A stretch of DNA of 64,000 nucleotides, taken from Opitutaceae bacterium. Its GTDB lineage: Bacteria > Verrucomicrobiota > Verrucomicrobiia > Opitutales > Opitutaceae. Position 1 is the first letter of the stretch; every line of letters begins with the position of its first letter. The translations under genes and the position numbers were made by a program. The stretch covers positions 1 through 64,000 of the forward strand of contig JANQSC010000054.1 in the NCBI GenBank assembly GCA_028284235.1. Reading direction: 5' to 3'. The notes under the pieces were generated by a model. It had not been told where the DNA came from and made no database searches. It saw only the letters and a program-made list of their open reading frames with translations. Positions 16,242 to 24,088 of the stretch are shown piece after piece.

Positions 16242-17072
16242 ATGAGCGACGTCGCCAAAGTCGAAGTCCCCTACAAGCTGCCTTCCCGAAGTTTTCTCGA
16301 GAGGTTCCTGATTCTGAGCGGCATCCTCGCCGCAACGATCGCGTTGTTCGCGGCGCTGGACGTGGATCCCTTCGTTTTCTTCACTGAATTCTATCACGTG
16401 AAACGCCTGGTGGTGGACATGATGCCGCCGCGACTCGAACTGCTTTTCCAGTCAAAGGGCTTGTACGATTCGATAGGCGAGACGATTTCGGCCGCGTTTC
16501 TGGGGACGGTCTTTGGAGGCGCGCTCGCGGTGGGCTTCTCCTTTTTCGCGGCTCAGAATACGGCTCCGTCCAAGTGGGTTCGCTCGGGGATGCGGACCCT
16601 TTTGTCGGTGGAGCGGGCTATTCCGGAGTTTGCGACGCTGCTCATTATCATCTCGGTGGTTGGAGTTGGGCCCTTCACCTCGACCGTGGCCTTGACGATT
16701 GCCAGTATCGGGTTTTGCGGACGGCTTTGCGCGGATGCGATCGAGAATGTGGATACGAGACAAGTGGAGGGTCTGGACGTTCTCGGTTCGAGTCGGTGGC
16801 AAACCATACGGTACGCGATTCTCCCGCAGGTCGGTCCGAGTTTTCTCTCCGCGCTGTTCTACATGTTCGACGTGAATCTGCGTCGGGCGATCGTGTTGGG
16901 GTACTTTGGCGGTGGTGGGCTCGGCTTCGAATTGGAGCGCTCCAAAGGGATGCTGCAGTACAAGGACATGCTCGCCTACACGCTCTGCATAGTGGCCTTG
17001 GTGATGGTTATGGAGCGCGTTTCAGATTTCCTCCGAAAGCAAATTCTAAATGTCGATACGCAACTAAAATGA
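16242..17072 (+). CDS. phnE: phosphonate ABC transporter permease PhnE (second)
   Basis: From ATG 16242, four bases after the first permease, this 276-residue protein has six membrane segments, RTLLSVERAIPEFATLLIII, SIGFCGRLCADAIENVD and the EAA-like loop DVLGSSRWQTIRYAILPQVGPSF. It pairs with the first PhnE. Its stop overlaps the phnM start by four bases (ATGA), so the importer and the lyase pathway enzyme are translationally coupled. A longer reading from 16212 overlaps the first permease and is not used. Confidence 0.88.
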   Translation: MSDVAKVEVPYKLPSRSFLERFLILSGILAATIALFAALDVDPFVFFTEFYHVKRLVVDMMPPRLELLFQSKGLYDSIGETISAAFLGTVFGGALAVGFSFFAAQNTAPSKWVRSGMRTLLSVERAIPEFATLLIIISVVGVGPFTSTVALTIASIGFCGRLCADAIENVDTRQVEGLDVLGSSRWQTIRYAILPQVGPSFLSALFYMFDVNLRRAIVLGYFGGGGLGFELERSKGMLQYKDMLAYTLCIVALVMVMERVSDFLRKQILNVDTQLK

Positions 17073-18232
17073 AAGATCTAATTATTACAAATGCGCGCGT
17101 GGTTCTCCCCGATCGCGTTGTCGAAGGCTCGGTTGTGGTGAGCGATGGACGCATTACCGCGATTGAAGAGGGCGGGTACTACCCGGACGAATACGATGCC
17201 AGAGGCCATTGGCTAATTCCGGGAGTGATTGATATCCACACGGACTACATCGAGAAGGAGCTGCACCCGCGGCCCAGCGCCGATTTTCCGATCGAGCTGG
17301 CGTTCCACATGATGGATATGCGGGCTCTGGCTTCGGGCCTGACGACGGTGCTCGGGGCGGTCCGCATTTCCAACGATCCTTGGAAGGGCGACAAAGATCT
17401 TCGCGCGAATTTCGGACTCGCCTTGGCGGACGAGTACGAGCGCATGGCCCGCATCGCTTCGGCGAGGCACCTGATGCATATCCGTTGGGATACGAACTTC
17501 GAACCGGTCGACGAAATCGTCGAGAAGCTGGGGACGTACCGGACGCTTGGCAATATCGTCTACAACGAGAATATTCCGGGGCAGAGGCAGTTTCGCAGTC
17601 TCGAGGAGGTTGCGGCCAAGCAAGCGGCGTCGAAGGGAATCACTTGCGAGAAAGCGTTGGCCTTGCTCCACGAGCGGATCGAAAAGAACAGCCAGATCAA
17701 CAACCGCTCGAAAGTTCGCGATCGATTCTCCGGGTCGGTTTGCATCGGTAGTCACGACGACACTACGGTCGAACACGTGGACGAGGCGAAAGAGGCGGGA
17801 GCGACAATGTCCGAGATGCCGACAACGATCGAGGCGGCCCGCCGGGCGAAAGACTTGGGATTGTATGTTTGCATGGGGGCTCCCAACTACTATCGCGGGG
17901 GATCGCACTGCGGCAACCTTTCGTGTATCGACGCCCTCGAGGAGAATCTGGTAGACGCGCTGTGCAGCGACTACCATTTCCCCTCCATGCTGGGTAGCGT
18001 GGTCAAGATGATCGACGCGGGAATGGATCCTTCGCGAGCGGTGAATCTGGTGACGCTTGGCCCGGCGAAGACGATCGGATGGGAAGACAGGCTCGGCAGC
18101 ATCGAAGTGGGAAAGATCGCCGACCTCACTTTGTTCGAAGCGCGAGCCGGGTATGGACGGGTAGAGGAAGTTTGGGTCGATGGCGTATCCAAATTCTCAA
18201 TGAATAGTCCGGATCCGGCGCTAGTCTCCTGA
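17069..18232 (+). CDS. phnM: PhnM, ribose methylphosphonate triphosphate diphosphatase
   Basis: The 387-residue amidohydrolase-fold protein starts MKDLIITNARVVLPDRVVEG at the ATGA overlap with phnE. It has the metal motif VIDIHTDYIEKELHPRP, then GSHDDTT, the conserved MGAPNYYRGGSHCGN and LCSDYHFPSML. PhnM removes pyrophosphate from the ribose triphosphate phosphonate to give the PhnJ substrate. It closes the phn gene set here. Genes for PhnP (cyclic phosphodiesterase), PhnN and the PhnF regulator are not in the window, so the last steps must be encoded elsewhere or done by other enzymes. The longer upstream frame is a shadow of phnE. Confidence 0.9.
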   Translation: MKDLIITNARVVLPDRVVEGSVVVSDGRITAIEEGGYYPDEYDARGHWLIPGVIDIHTDYIEKELHPRPSADFPIELAFHMMDMRALASGLTTVLGAVRISNDPWKGDKDLRANFGLALADEYERMARIASARHLMHIRWDTNFEPVDEIVEKLGTYRTLGNIVYNENIPGQRQFRSLEEVAAKQAASKGITCEKALALLHERIEKNSQINNRSKVRDRFSGSVCIGSHDDTTVEHVDEAKEAGATMSEMPTTIEAARRAKDLGLYVCMGAPNYYRGGSHCGNLSCIDALEENLVDALCSDYHFPSMLGSVVKMIDAGMDPSRAVNLVTLGPAKTIGWEDRLGSIEVGKIADLTLFEARAGYGRVEEVWVDGVSKFSMNSPDPALVS

Positions 18233-18248
18233 ATCCAAATTGGCGTGA

Positions 18249-20138
18249 TTGAACAGCTACGAACTCGATATCGTTACGGAAGCGAATAAGACAGACCAGA
18301 AGGAAGAAGCGAAAGTCGGCAACTTGTTCTTAACGAACTGGATGCTCGGCCTTTGCTGGCAATTTCGCGGTCTCTTCGCCCTGGCGGCCCTACTGCAGGT
18401 CGCTCTGACGCTCTTCGCCGTGGCGGGACTCAATCTGGTTGGGCTAGGGATCGACTATCTGGGATTTGTTTCCGGCATGCGCGAGACCGAACCGAACTGG
18501 CCCATGGGCTGGTCTCCGCCGGAAGCGTGGGCTCCTTTGCAGGTCATTCTCGCGCTTGCGATAGGGGCGCTGGTCGCGGCCGTCTGTAACGGCGTGTTGT
18601 TCTTCGGGGCGGGGACGGCGACTGCTCGGCTCGTACATGGGCGTCTCGCGCCCCAGCTGCAACGCCGCGTATTCGCGAAACTGGAAGAAGGCTGCATGCG
18701 CTTTTACTCGAAGCATCCGAGCGGGACGATGATCAACCGCGCAACGGGGGACATCCAGGCGGTACGCTCCTTTGTCGATCTGGCCCTGATGGAGGCGGTT
18801 ACGCTGACGATTACCATTACGGTGTACGCAGTATTCATGATCCGGATTCACGCGCCGCTGGCGATCGCCTGTCTCGCGTTCGTTCCGGCGATGGCGATTG
18901 GCTCTTTGATTTTTTCCCACAAAACGCGTCCGCTCTTCATGGCCTATCGGGAGTCGTTCGATAAAATGATACTCTATCTTTCCGAGGCGATTCGAGGGGC
19001 GGAGGTGATTCGCGGTTTCTCCATCGAATCTCAAGCGATGGGCCGCATGCGCCTGATGAATCGGGAGATTTGGGATCGCCATCTCCGCATTTTCCGCAGC
19101 ATCAGTTTGTTCGCTCCGGCGATCAATCTGCTTTCGCACGCGAGTTTGTTCGCGCTCCTTGTATACGGGGGCTACCTAGTGACCGAGGGCGTGTTTCCGC
19201 TCGGGGCGGGATTTGTGGTGTTCGCAGGCTTGTTGCAGCAGTTCTCGAATCGCGTTGCGAATGTGGCCCAAATCGCGAACGCGATGCAAGAGAGTCTGAC
19301 CGGCGCTCGGCGCTTGTACGGTCTCTTAAACTCGGAATCGTCCGTGCAGCAGCCGGTCGATCCGGTAGCGCCACAGGTTTTCGAAGGGAGCGTGCGGTTT
19401 GTCGACGCATCTGTATCCTATACGCCACGACGCGATGCGCTTTCTAATGTGAACCTCGAGGTCGTTCCCGGGGAGATAATCGCCTTGGTCGGCGAAACGG
19501 GGTCCGGCAAGAGCTCTTTGCTCAATTTGGTGCCGCGACTCTACGATCCGGACCAAGGGAAGGTGCTTGTCAGTGGCGTTGACGCTCGAGCCCTCGATCT
19601 GGATGTCTTGCGTCGCAATGTGGGCGTGGTGTTTCAGGACGCCTTTATTTTTAGCCAGTCGATTGCGGACAATATCCGTTTCGGAAATCCGGAAGCGTCC
19701 TTGGATTGCGTCAAGGCGGCGGCCCGCATTGCATGCGCGGATACGTTTATCGAAGAATTGGACGAGGGCTACGAAACCGTCATTGGCGAGATGGGCGTCG
19801 ATCTTTCGGGCGGGCAGCGACAGCGCTTGAGCATCGCTCGAGCCCTCTTGCCGGATCCCAAGATTTTATTGCTGGACGACCCAACCTCGGCGATCGATCC
19901 GTCGACCGAGAAGCGGATTTTCGACGGGCTCCGGGAAGAGATGGCGGTTCGAACGACTTTTATCGTCGCCCACAGGATCTCCACACTGGCGAGAGCGGAT
20001 CGCATTGTCTTGATGGAGAAAGGGCGTATCGAAGACGTGGGTACGCATGAAGAGCTGAAGTCGCGGTCGGCAAGGTACGCGGGATTGATCGAGGCCCAGT
20101 TCGGGGCGCAGCGTGAAAGCGAGGCCTTGTCCGCATGA
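18249..20138 (+). CDS. ABC exporter half-transporter with degenerate ATP site
   Basis: The 629-residue protein has an N-terminal six-helix membrane domain (about 30-350) and an ATPase domain with Walker A GETGSGKSS near 415, signature LSGGQRQRLS, and Walker B LLLDDPTSAID. In the last motif the catalytic glutamate is D544, the usual sign of a degenerate site in heterodimeric exporters. The reading frame starts with TTG at 18249, directly after an in-frame TGA; the next ATG at 18342 would remove 31 mostly charged residues, so the start is uncertain. It follows phnM by 16 bases. The exported substrate is unknown. Confidence 0.83.
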   Translation: MNSYELDIVTEANKTDQKEEAKVGNLFLTNWMLGLCWQFRGLFALAALLQVALTLFAVAGLNLVGLGIDYLGFVSGMRETEPNWPMGWSPPEAWAPLQVILALAIGALVAAVCNGVLFFGAGTATARLVHGRLAPQLQRRVFAKLEEGCMRFYSKHPSGTMINRATGDIQAVRSFVDLALMEAVTLTITITVYAVFMIRIHAPLAIACLAFVPAMAIGSLIFSHKTRPLFMAYRESFDKMILYLSEAIRGAEVIRGFSIESQAMGRMRLMNREIWDRHLRIFRSISLFAPAINLLSHASLFALLVYGGYLVTEGVFPLGAGFVVFAGLLQQFSNRVANVAQIANAMQESLTGARRLYGLLNSESSVQQPVDPVAPQVFEGSVRFVDASVSYTPRRDALSNVNLEVVPGEIIALVGETGSGKSSLLNLVPRLYDPDQGKVLVSGVDARALDLDVLRRNVGVVFQDAFIFSQSIADNIRFGNPEASLDCVKAAARIACADTFIEELDEGYETVIGEMGVDLSGGQRQRLSIARALLPDPKILLLDDPTSAIDPSTEKRIFDGLREEMAVRTTFIVAHRISTLARADRIVLMEKGRIEDVGTHEELKSRSARYAGLIEAQFGAQRESEALSA

Positions 20139-21934
20139 GCCTGGCCCAAGCAGTTGGGATGCACGATGGCATCGGGGCGGGAAAGCGAGAGCGCCGCCGC
20201 CTCGATTTGAAGGTCATTTGGCGGATATTCCGTTACATGGATCCGTTTTCGCGTCTGCGAAATCTGTGCCTGCTCTTGTCGGCGGCGCGAGCCATCTTGC
20301 GCCCGATGCAGGGTTTGGTGATTGGCTACGTGATCAATGGGCCTGTGGCGGACGGGGATTTTGGCGGTATTCTGTGGGGAGCGATCGGGTTTCTGGGGCT
20401 GTCGATCCTGGCTGAAGTGACCTTTCACTACCGGATGATGGCGTCCTTGGAATTAGGGGAGCGCGTCACGCAAGGGCTGCGCAATGGGCTGTTCGAAAAA
20501 CTGCAGGAGTTCTCGCTCGGCTACTACACGAAGACGAAGGTGGGCAGCATTCTCAGTCGCTATATTTCGGACATCGAGAACACGCGCCGAGGGGTTCACA
20601 CGGTGTTTTTCTTCGGACTCATGCTCGTGGGGCAGATGCTCTTCTCGAGCATATTCATGGCCCTGAATAATCTGGCTCTGTTTTGCGCGGTGCTCGTGGT
20701 GGCTCCGGCGATCTACGGGATCAATATATACTTTCGCGGTCGACTCTCTCACTGGTCCATGGAGACGCAGCTCAGTCAAAGTCGCATGACGAGCAAGATC
20801 GCGGAGGCGGTGAACGGGATGAAGATCATCCAAAGCTTCGCTCGCGAGCAACGTACGGCGGACGAATTCGACACGCTGGCGATGAGACATGCCGACAACA
20901 ATGAAAACCTGGCCAAGAACACGGCTATCTACTTGCCGCTCCTGGAATTCAACACGCAGGCGTTTCTCGCCTTGCTGCTTGCGATCGGGTCCTACGGAGC
21001 CCTGACCGGGAGTTTTCAATCGAGCGTTGGCGATTTCATTTCGTTCTTTTTTCTGGCGAACTATTTCTTTATGCCGATCCAGAATATCGGTCGAATCTAC
21101 ACTCAGGCGCTCGCGTCGGCGGCTGGGGCGGAGCGAGTGTTCGAAATTCTGGATACGGACCCGGAATGGAGCGAGGGTGAGGAGCTGCGAAAACTGCCCG
21201 CGGTGAGAGGCGAGATCGCGGCGGACGGGCTCCAGTTCTGCTACGCGGAAGGGAAGCCGGTATTGAGAGATCTCAACTTCCGTATTGAGCCGGGGGAGAC
21301 AGTTGCTTTGGTCGGGCACACGGGTTCGGGCAAAAGCACGCTGGCGAACCTTATCAGTAAGCACTACCTGCCAACGAGCGGATCATTGACGATCGACGGG
21401 GTCCGGATAGAGACCTTGCAGGGACCGGCGTTGCGGGCCCACTACGGCATCGTTACGCAGCGGGCGTTTCTTTTCGAGGGAACGGTTTTGGAAAATGTAA
21501 TGATGGGCTTGCCAGGCGCGTCAGTGAAAGACGCTCACTTGGCCATCGATCGACTGGATGTGCGCGACCTGCTCGAGGCGTTGCCCGAGGGGCTTGATAC
21601 ACAGGTGGGTGAAAACGGGAAGCACTTGTCGAATGGCCAGCGTCAGCTAGTCTGTTTCGCGCGAGCGATGCTGCGCGATCCGCGTATCCTGATTCTGGAT
21701 GAGGCGACGAGTTCGGTGGACGCGATGACCGAGGCCCGGCTGCAAGCGGCCCTATCGCGTTTGATTGCCAATCGAACCAGCATCTTTATCGCCCATCGCT
21801 TGAACATCGCCCGACTAGCGGATCGGATCTTCGTGCTGGATCACGGGGAGCTGGTCGAAGTAGGGCCGCATTCCGAGCTGGTCTCGGCGGGGGGGGAGTA
21901 CGAACGGATGCATCGGGAGTTTGCGGTGGATTGA
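20135..21934 (+). CDS. ABC exporter half-transporter, catalytic partner
   Basis: The 599-residue protein overlaps its partner by four bases (ATGA). It has a six-helix membrane domain and an ATPase with Walker A GHTGSGKST near 394, Walker B ILILDEATSSVD with the normal catalytic E523, and a non-standard signature LSNGQ at 498-502. A consensus catalytic glutamate here with a deviant signature, set against the D544 of the partner, fits one active and one degenerate site as in TM287/288-type exporters. The pair may export a lipid, peptide or drug. Its place after the phn genes suggests shared transcription, not shared function. Confidence 0.85.
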   Translation: MSLAQAVGMHDGIGAGKRERRRLDLKVIWRIFRYMDPFSRLRNLCLLLSAARAILRPMQGLVIGYVINGPVADGDFGGILWGAIGFLGLSILAEVTFHYRMMASLELGERVTQGLRNGLFEKLQEFSLGYYTKTKVGSILSRYISDIENTRRGVHTVFFFGLMLVGQMLFSSIFMALNNLALFCAVLVVAPAIYGINIYFRGRLSHWSMETQLSQSRMTSKIAEAVNGMKIIQSFAREQRTADEFDTLAMRHADNNENLAKNTAIYLPLLEFNTQAFLALLLAIGSYGALTGSFQSSVGDFISFFFLANYFFMPIQNIGRIYTQALASAAGAERVFEILDTDPEWSEGEELRKLPAVRGEIAADGLQFCYAEGKPVLRDLNFRIEPGETVALVGHTGSGKSTLANLISKHYLPTSGSLTIDGVRIETLQGPALRAHYGIVTQRAFLFEGTVLENVMMGLPGASVKDAHLAIDRLDVRDLLEALPEGLDTQVGENGKHLSNGQRQLVCFARAMLRDPRILILDEATSSVDAMTEARLQAALSRLIANRTSIFIAHRLNIARLADRIFVLDHGELVEVGPHSELVSAGGEYERMHREFAVD

Positions 21935-21941
21935 GTGGGGG

Positions 21942-21972
21942 GGACCCACGAAGAGGCGCGAAGAGTTCGAGG
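21942..21972. repeat. 'CACGAAGAGGCGCGAAGAG' dispersed repeat fragment
   Basis: The sequence CCCACGAAGAGGCGCGAAG, just after the exporter stop, resembles a widely scattered intergenic repeat that I recall from many PVC-group genomes. Only one copy lies in this window, so the call rests on recall. Confidence 0.35.
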
Positions 21973-21997
21973 GGTGTTTACCTCCGGTTACCTTAGT

Positions 21998-22079
21998 TCA
22001 TAATCATACTCCTAATCCTAATCAAAATCCAACCCTCTTGGATTTTTGATTAAGATTATGATTAGGAGTAAGATTATGA
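21998..22079. repeat. 82-base palindromic 'CCTAATC' repeat, possible bidirectional terminator
   Basis: The left arm TCATAATCATACTCCTAATC and the right arm, which reads on the other strand TCATAATCTTACTCCTAATC, pair almost perfectly; the right arm has about six extra bases. The centre is around AACCCTC. It lies between the convergent exporter and acetyltransferase genes and contains the stop codon of the latter (22074-22076). Confidence 0.6.
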
Positions 22080-22553
22080 CTTATTGGGGGGGTCTTGTAG
22101 TTTAAGTTCCATTCTGTAGTTGACCAGTTTCTCGCCGCGGATAGGGGCTAGTCGCTCTTCAATTGTTTGGAATCCTTTCTTCTCGAAAACAGGCTTTGCG
22201 CAGATCGATGCTTCTACAAACACCCTTTGCAAGCCCGCGTCTACACAAGCCGCTACTGCATGATCAATTAGTCGAGAGGCGATCCCCTGTCTTGCGTAGT
22301 CTGGATGGACATACATGCAGTCAATGTGGCCATCGTTGTCTAGCTCGAGAAATCCTGCGACCGTTCCGTCGATTACGAACACGAGCGGCTGTTTTACAGT
22401 GCATCGCTTTTTCCAGCGCTCCGTGTTCGGCGTCTTCTCCGACCAAGCCTTGCACTGCTCTTGAGAGTAAGCCTCGGACGCAATCTCGTGAACCGACCTT
22501 GAGAATATCTCCGCAATCGCTTCGTAATCTTTGGGTTGGTAGCTGCGGATCAT
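22074..22553 (-). CDS. GNAT-family N-acetyltransferase
   Basis: From ATG 22553 the protein has 159 residues, starting MIRSYQPKDYEAIAEIFSRS. The acetyl-CoA loop is V-H-P-DYARQGIASRLIDHA, matching the GNAT R/Q-x-x-G-x-G/A motif, preceded by strand IDCMYVHP. The KKGF motif near the end closes the fold. The family acetylates amines on small molecules or proteins; this subgroup (YafP/ElaA-like) has no clear substrate. An upstream in-frame start at 22604 adds 17 residues without family support. Its stop codon lies in a large palindrome. Confidence 0.78.
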   Translation of the reverse strand: MIRSYQPKDYEAIAEIFSRSVHEIASEAYSQEQCKAWSEKTPNTERWKKRCTVKQPLVFVIDGTVAGFLELDNDGHIDCMYVHPDYARQGIASRLIDHAVAACVDAGLQRVFVEASICAKPVFEKKGFQTIEERLAPIRGEKLVNYRMELKLQDPPNKS

Positions 22554-22742
22554 CTTTCTTTCAAAACGCAAGTACCCACTGAGTTGCGATTCGTGACATT
22601 CCATCTAGAATGCGTGCTAATCGCAACTTTGGAACGGCACAATATCGGCGCTGTGTTAGCGTTGTATTAATTTTTCTGTAGTGTGAGGCGGAAACCGTAT
22701 TGGCGCTCGCGCTTGCGGCCCGGATCGTCCAATTTCGGTTCT

Positions 22743-23363
22743 ATGGAGAGGATATCGACGATCGAAGCGCTGGAGGCGATCTACGGCATGCCTTTGGAAC
22801 GGGCGAAGTGGAAGGAGATCGACTTTATCAACGAGGACTATCGCCGCTTTATCGAGGCGTCGCCTTTTCTGATTCTGGCGACTGTGGGCGAGAAAGGCGT
22901 CGATTGCTCTCCGCGCGGAGACCCTGCGGGGTTTGCGCGAATCGTGGACGAGAAGACACTTCAGGTACCGGACCGAAGGGGCAACAATCGCTTGGACAGT
23001 TTGCGAAATATTATCGGGAATCCGCAGGTGGGGCTGATCTTTCTGATTCCCAACGTGGGCGAGACGATTCGCGTGAGCGGCCGGGCCGAGTTGTTGGTCG
23101 ACGAGGAGCTCTGCGCTTCGTTTTCGATGAACGGCAAACCGGCGAACTGCGTCGTGTCGGTTGCGGTCGAGAAGGTCTACTACCAGTGCCAAAAGGCGCT
23201 GGCTCGGTCGAAGTTGTGGGATCCAGAATTTTATGCGGATCGGGATTCGCTACCCACTGCCGGAGAGATGAATCGAACGTTCGCGTCGATGCATGGCCAG
23301 GCGTTCGACGGGGAAACCTACGACCGCGAATATCCGGAGTACATGAAGAGAACAATGTATTAA
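22743..23363 (+). CDS. pyridoxamine 5'-phosphate oxidase-like flavin-binding protein
   Basis: From ATG 22743 it gives 206 residues. The core FLILATVGEKGVDCSPRGDPAGF, then LQVPDRRGNNRLDSLRNIIGNPQVGLIFLIP and ETIRVSGRAEL, match the split-barrel FMN-binding family close to MSMEG_1061. The C-terminal part YYQCQKALARSKLWDP is also typical. Such proteins bind FMN, F420 or heme and act in redox reactions; exact activity unknown. It stands alone, divergent from the acetyltransferase and followed by a repeat. Confidence 0.75.
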   Translation: MERISTIEALEAIYGMPLERAKWKEIDFINEDYRRFIEASPFLILATVGEKGVDCSPRGDPAGFARIVDEKTLQVPDRRGNNRLDSLRNIIGNPQVGLIFLIPNVGETIRVSGRAELLVDEELCASFSMNGKPANCVVSVAVEKVYYQCQKALARSKLWDPEFYADRDSLPTAGEMNRTFASMHGQAFDGETYDREYPEYMKRTMY

Positions 23364-23400
23364 GGGGGTAGTTAGGTTTTTGGTGTTTAGGAATTTAGGG

Positions 23401-23433
23401 AGATTCGCGGCTATTCGCGTGCATTCGTGGTTT
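23401..23433. repeat. 'ATTCGCGG/ATTCGCGTGCATTCG' dispersed repeat
   Basis: AGATTCGCGGCTATTCGCGT followed by GCATTCGTGG is an internally repetitive intergenic unit with ATTCG repeated three times at 10-11 base steps. It sits between two plus-strand genes, ending 17 bases before the ogt start. I recall similar units scattered in PVC genomes; only one copy is in the window. Confidence 0.45.
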
Positions 23434-23449
23434 CAAATAATTCAGGCAA

Positions 23450-23980
23450 ATGAAACGAATTAATATCGAGTATTGGAAAACCCCTTACGGGGAGTTGTTG
23501 TTGGGATCGCACGATGGGAAGCTGGCGCTTTGCGATTGGCGGTATCGCAAGATGCGATCGACGATTGATCAGCGCGTTAAGACGGGGATCGGCGGCGAGT
23601 ACGTTGAGGAAAGCGATGACGTGATCGAGAAGGCGAAGTCTCAACTAAATGAATACTTCGATCAGAAGCGGAAGGTGTTCGACGTGCCGCTGCAATTTGT
23701 GGGGACGGACTTCCAGAAGCGCGTTTGGGAGAGTTTATTGAAAGTCCCGTTCGGAAAGACGGCGACCTATCTGAATCTCGCGGAGGATATGGGCGACAAG
23801 AACGCGGTCCGAGCGGTGGCTAGCGCGAATGGGGCCAATGCGCTTTCAATCTTTGTGCCCTGTCATCGGATCGTTGGAAGTGACGGGAAACTTGTTGGTT
23901 ATGCGGGTGGACTTAGAGCGAAGAAGAAGCTCTTGGAGCTCGAGTTCGACTTGTTCAGCGATCTGGCGATTGCTGGGTGA
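23450..23980 (+). CDS. ogt: methylated-DNA--protein-cysteine methyltransferase
   Basis: The 176-residue protein holds the active-site motif IFVPCHRIVGSDG with acceptor C138, and the DNA-binding helix region FQKRVWESLLKVPFGKTATY. The family takes methyl or ethyl from O6-alkylguanine in one irreversible transfer, repairing alkylation damage. The order of N-terminal ribonuclease-like part and C-terminal methyltransferase part is complete, as in Ogt. There is no Ada domain, so it is not a self-inducing regulator. It is followed by a strong terminator-like hairpin. Confidence 0.88.
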   Translation: MKRINIEYWKTPYGELLLGSHDGKLALCDWRYRKMRSTIDQRVKTGIGGEYVEESDDVIEKAKSQLNEYFDQKRKVFDVPLQFVGTDFQKRVWESLLKVPFGKTATYLNLAEDMGDKNAVRAVASANGANALSIFVPCHRIVGSDGKLVGYAGGLRAKKKLLELEFDLFSDLAIAG

Positions 23981-24035
23981 AATTGAGTAAACAGTGATTC
24001 CTGCGGAATCAAATCCTCGCGCTGCTCGGAACATG

Positions 24036-24071
24036 ATCCTGCCTGCGGCAGGAGCAGGATGTTTTGCTTTT
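24036..24071 (+). terminator. terminator-like hairpin after ogt
   Basis: TCCTGCC at 24037-24043 and GGCAGGA at 24047-24053 form a perfect seven-base stem with a three-base loop. An alternative outer pairing is ATCCTGC with GCAGGAT (24054-24060). A T-rich run GTTTTGCTTTT follows. It separates ogt from the convergent dehydrogenase gene. Confidence 0.6.
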
Positions 24072-24088
24072 GAGATTACTGATGCGGT

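Noticed and set aside
16574..17068. In-frame N-terminal extension of PhnM
   Set aside because: It overlaps phnE in another frame and reads as shadow sequence; the ATGA overlap start gives the usual PhnM N-terminus.
6591..23433. CRISPR array
   Set aside because: The repeats are single or paired palindromes of different kinds with no regular spacers and no cas genes nearby.
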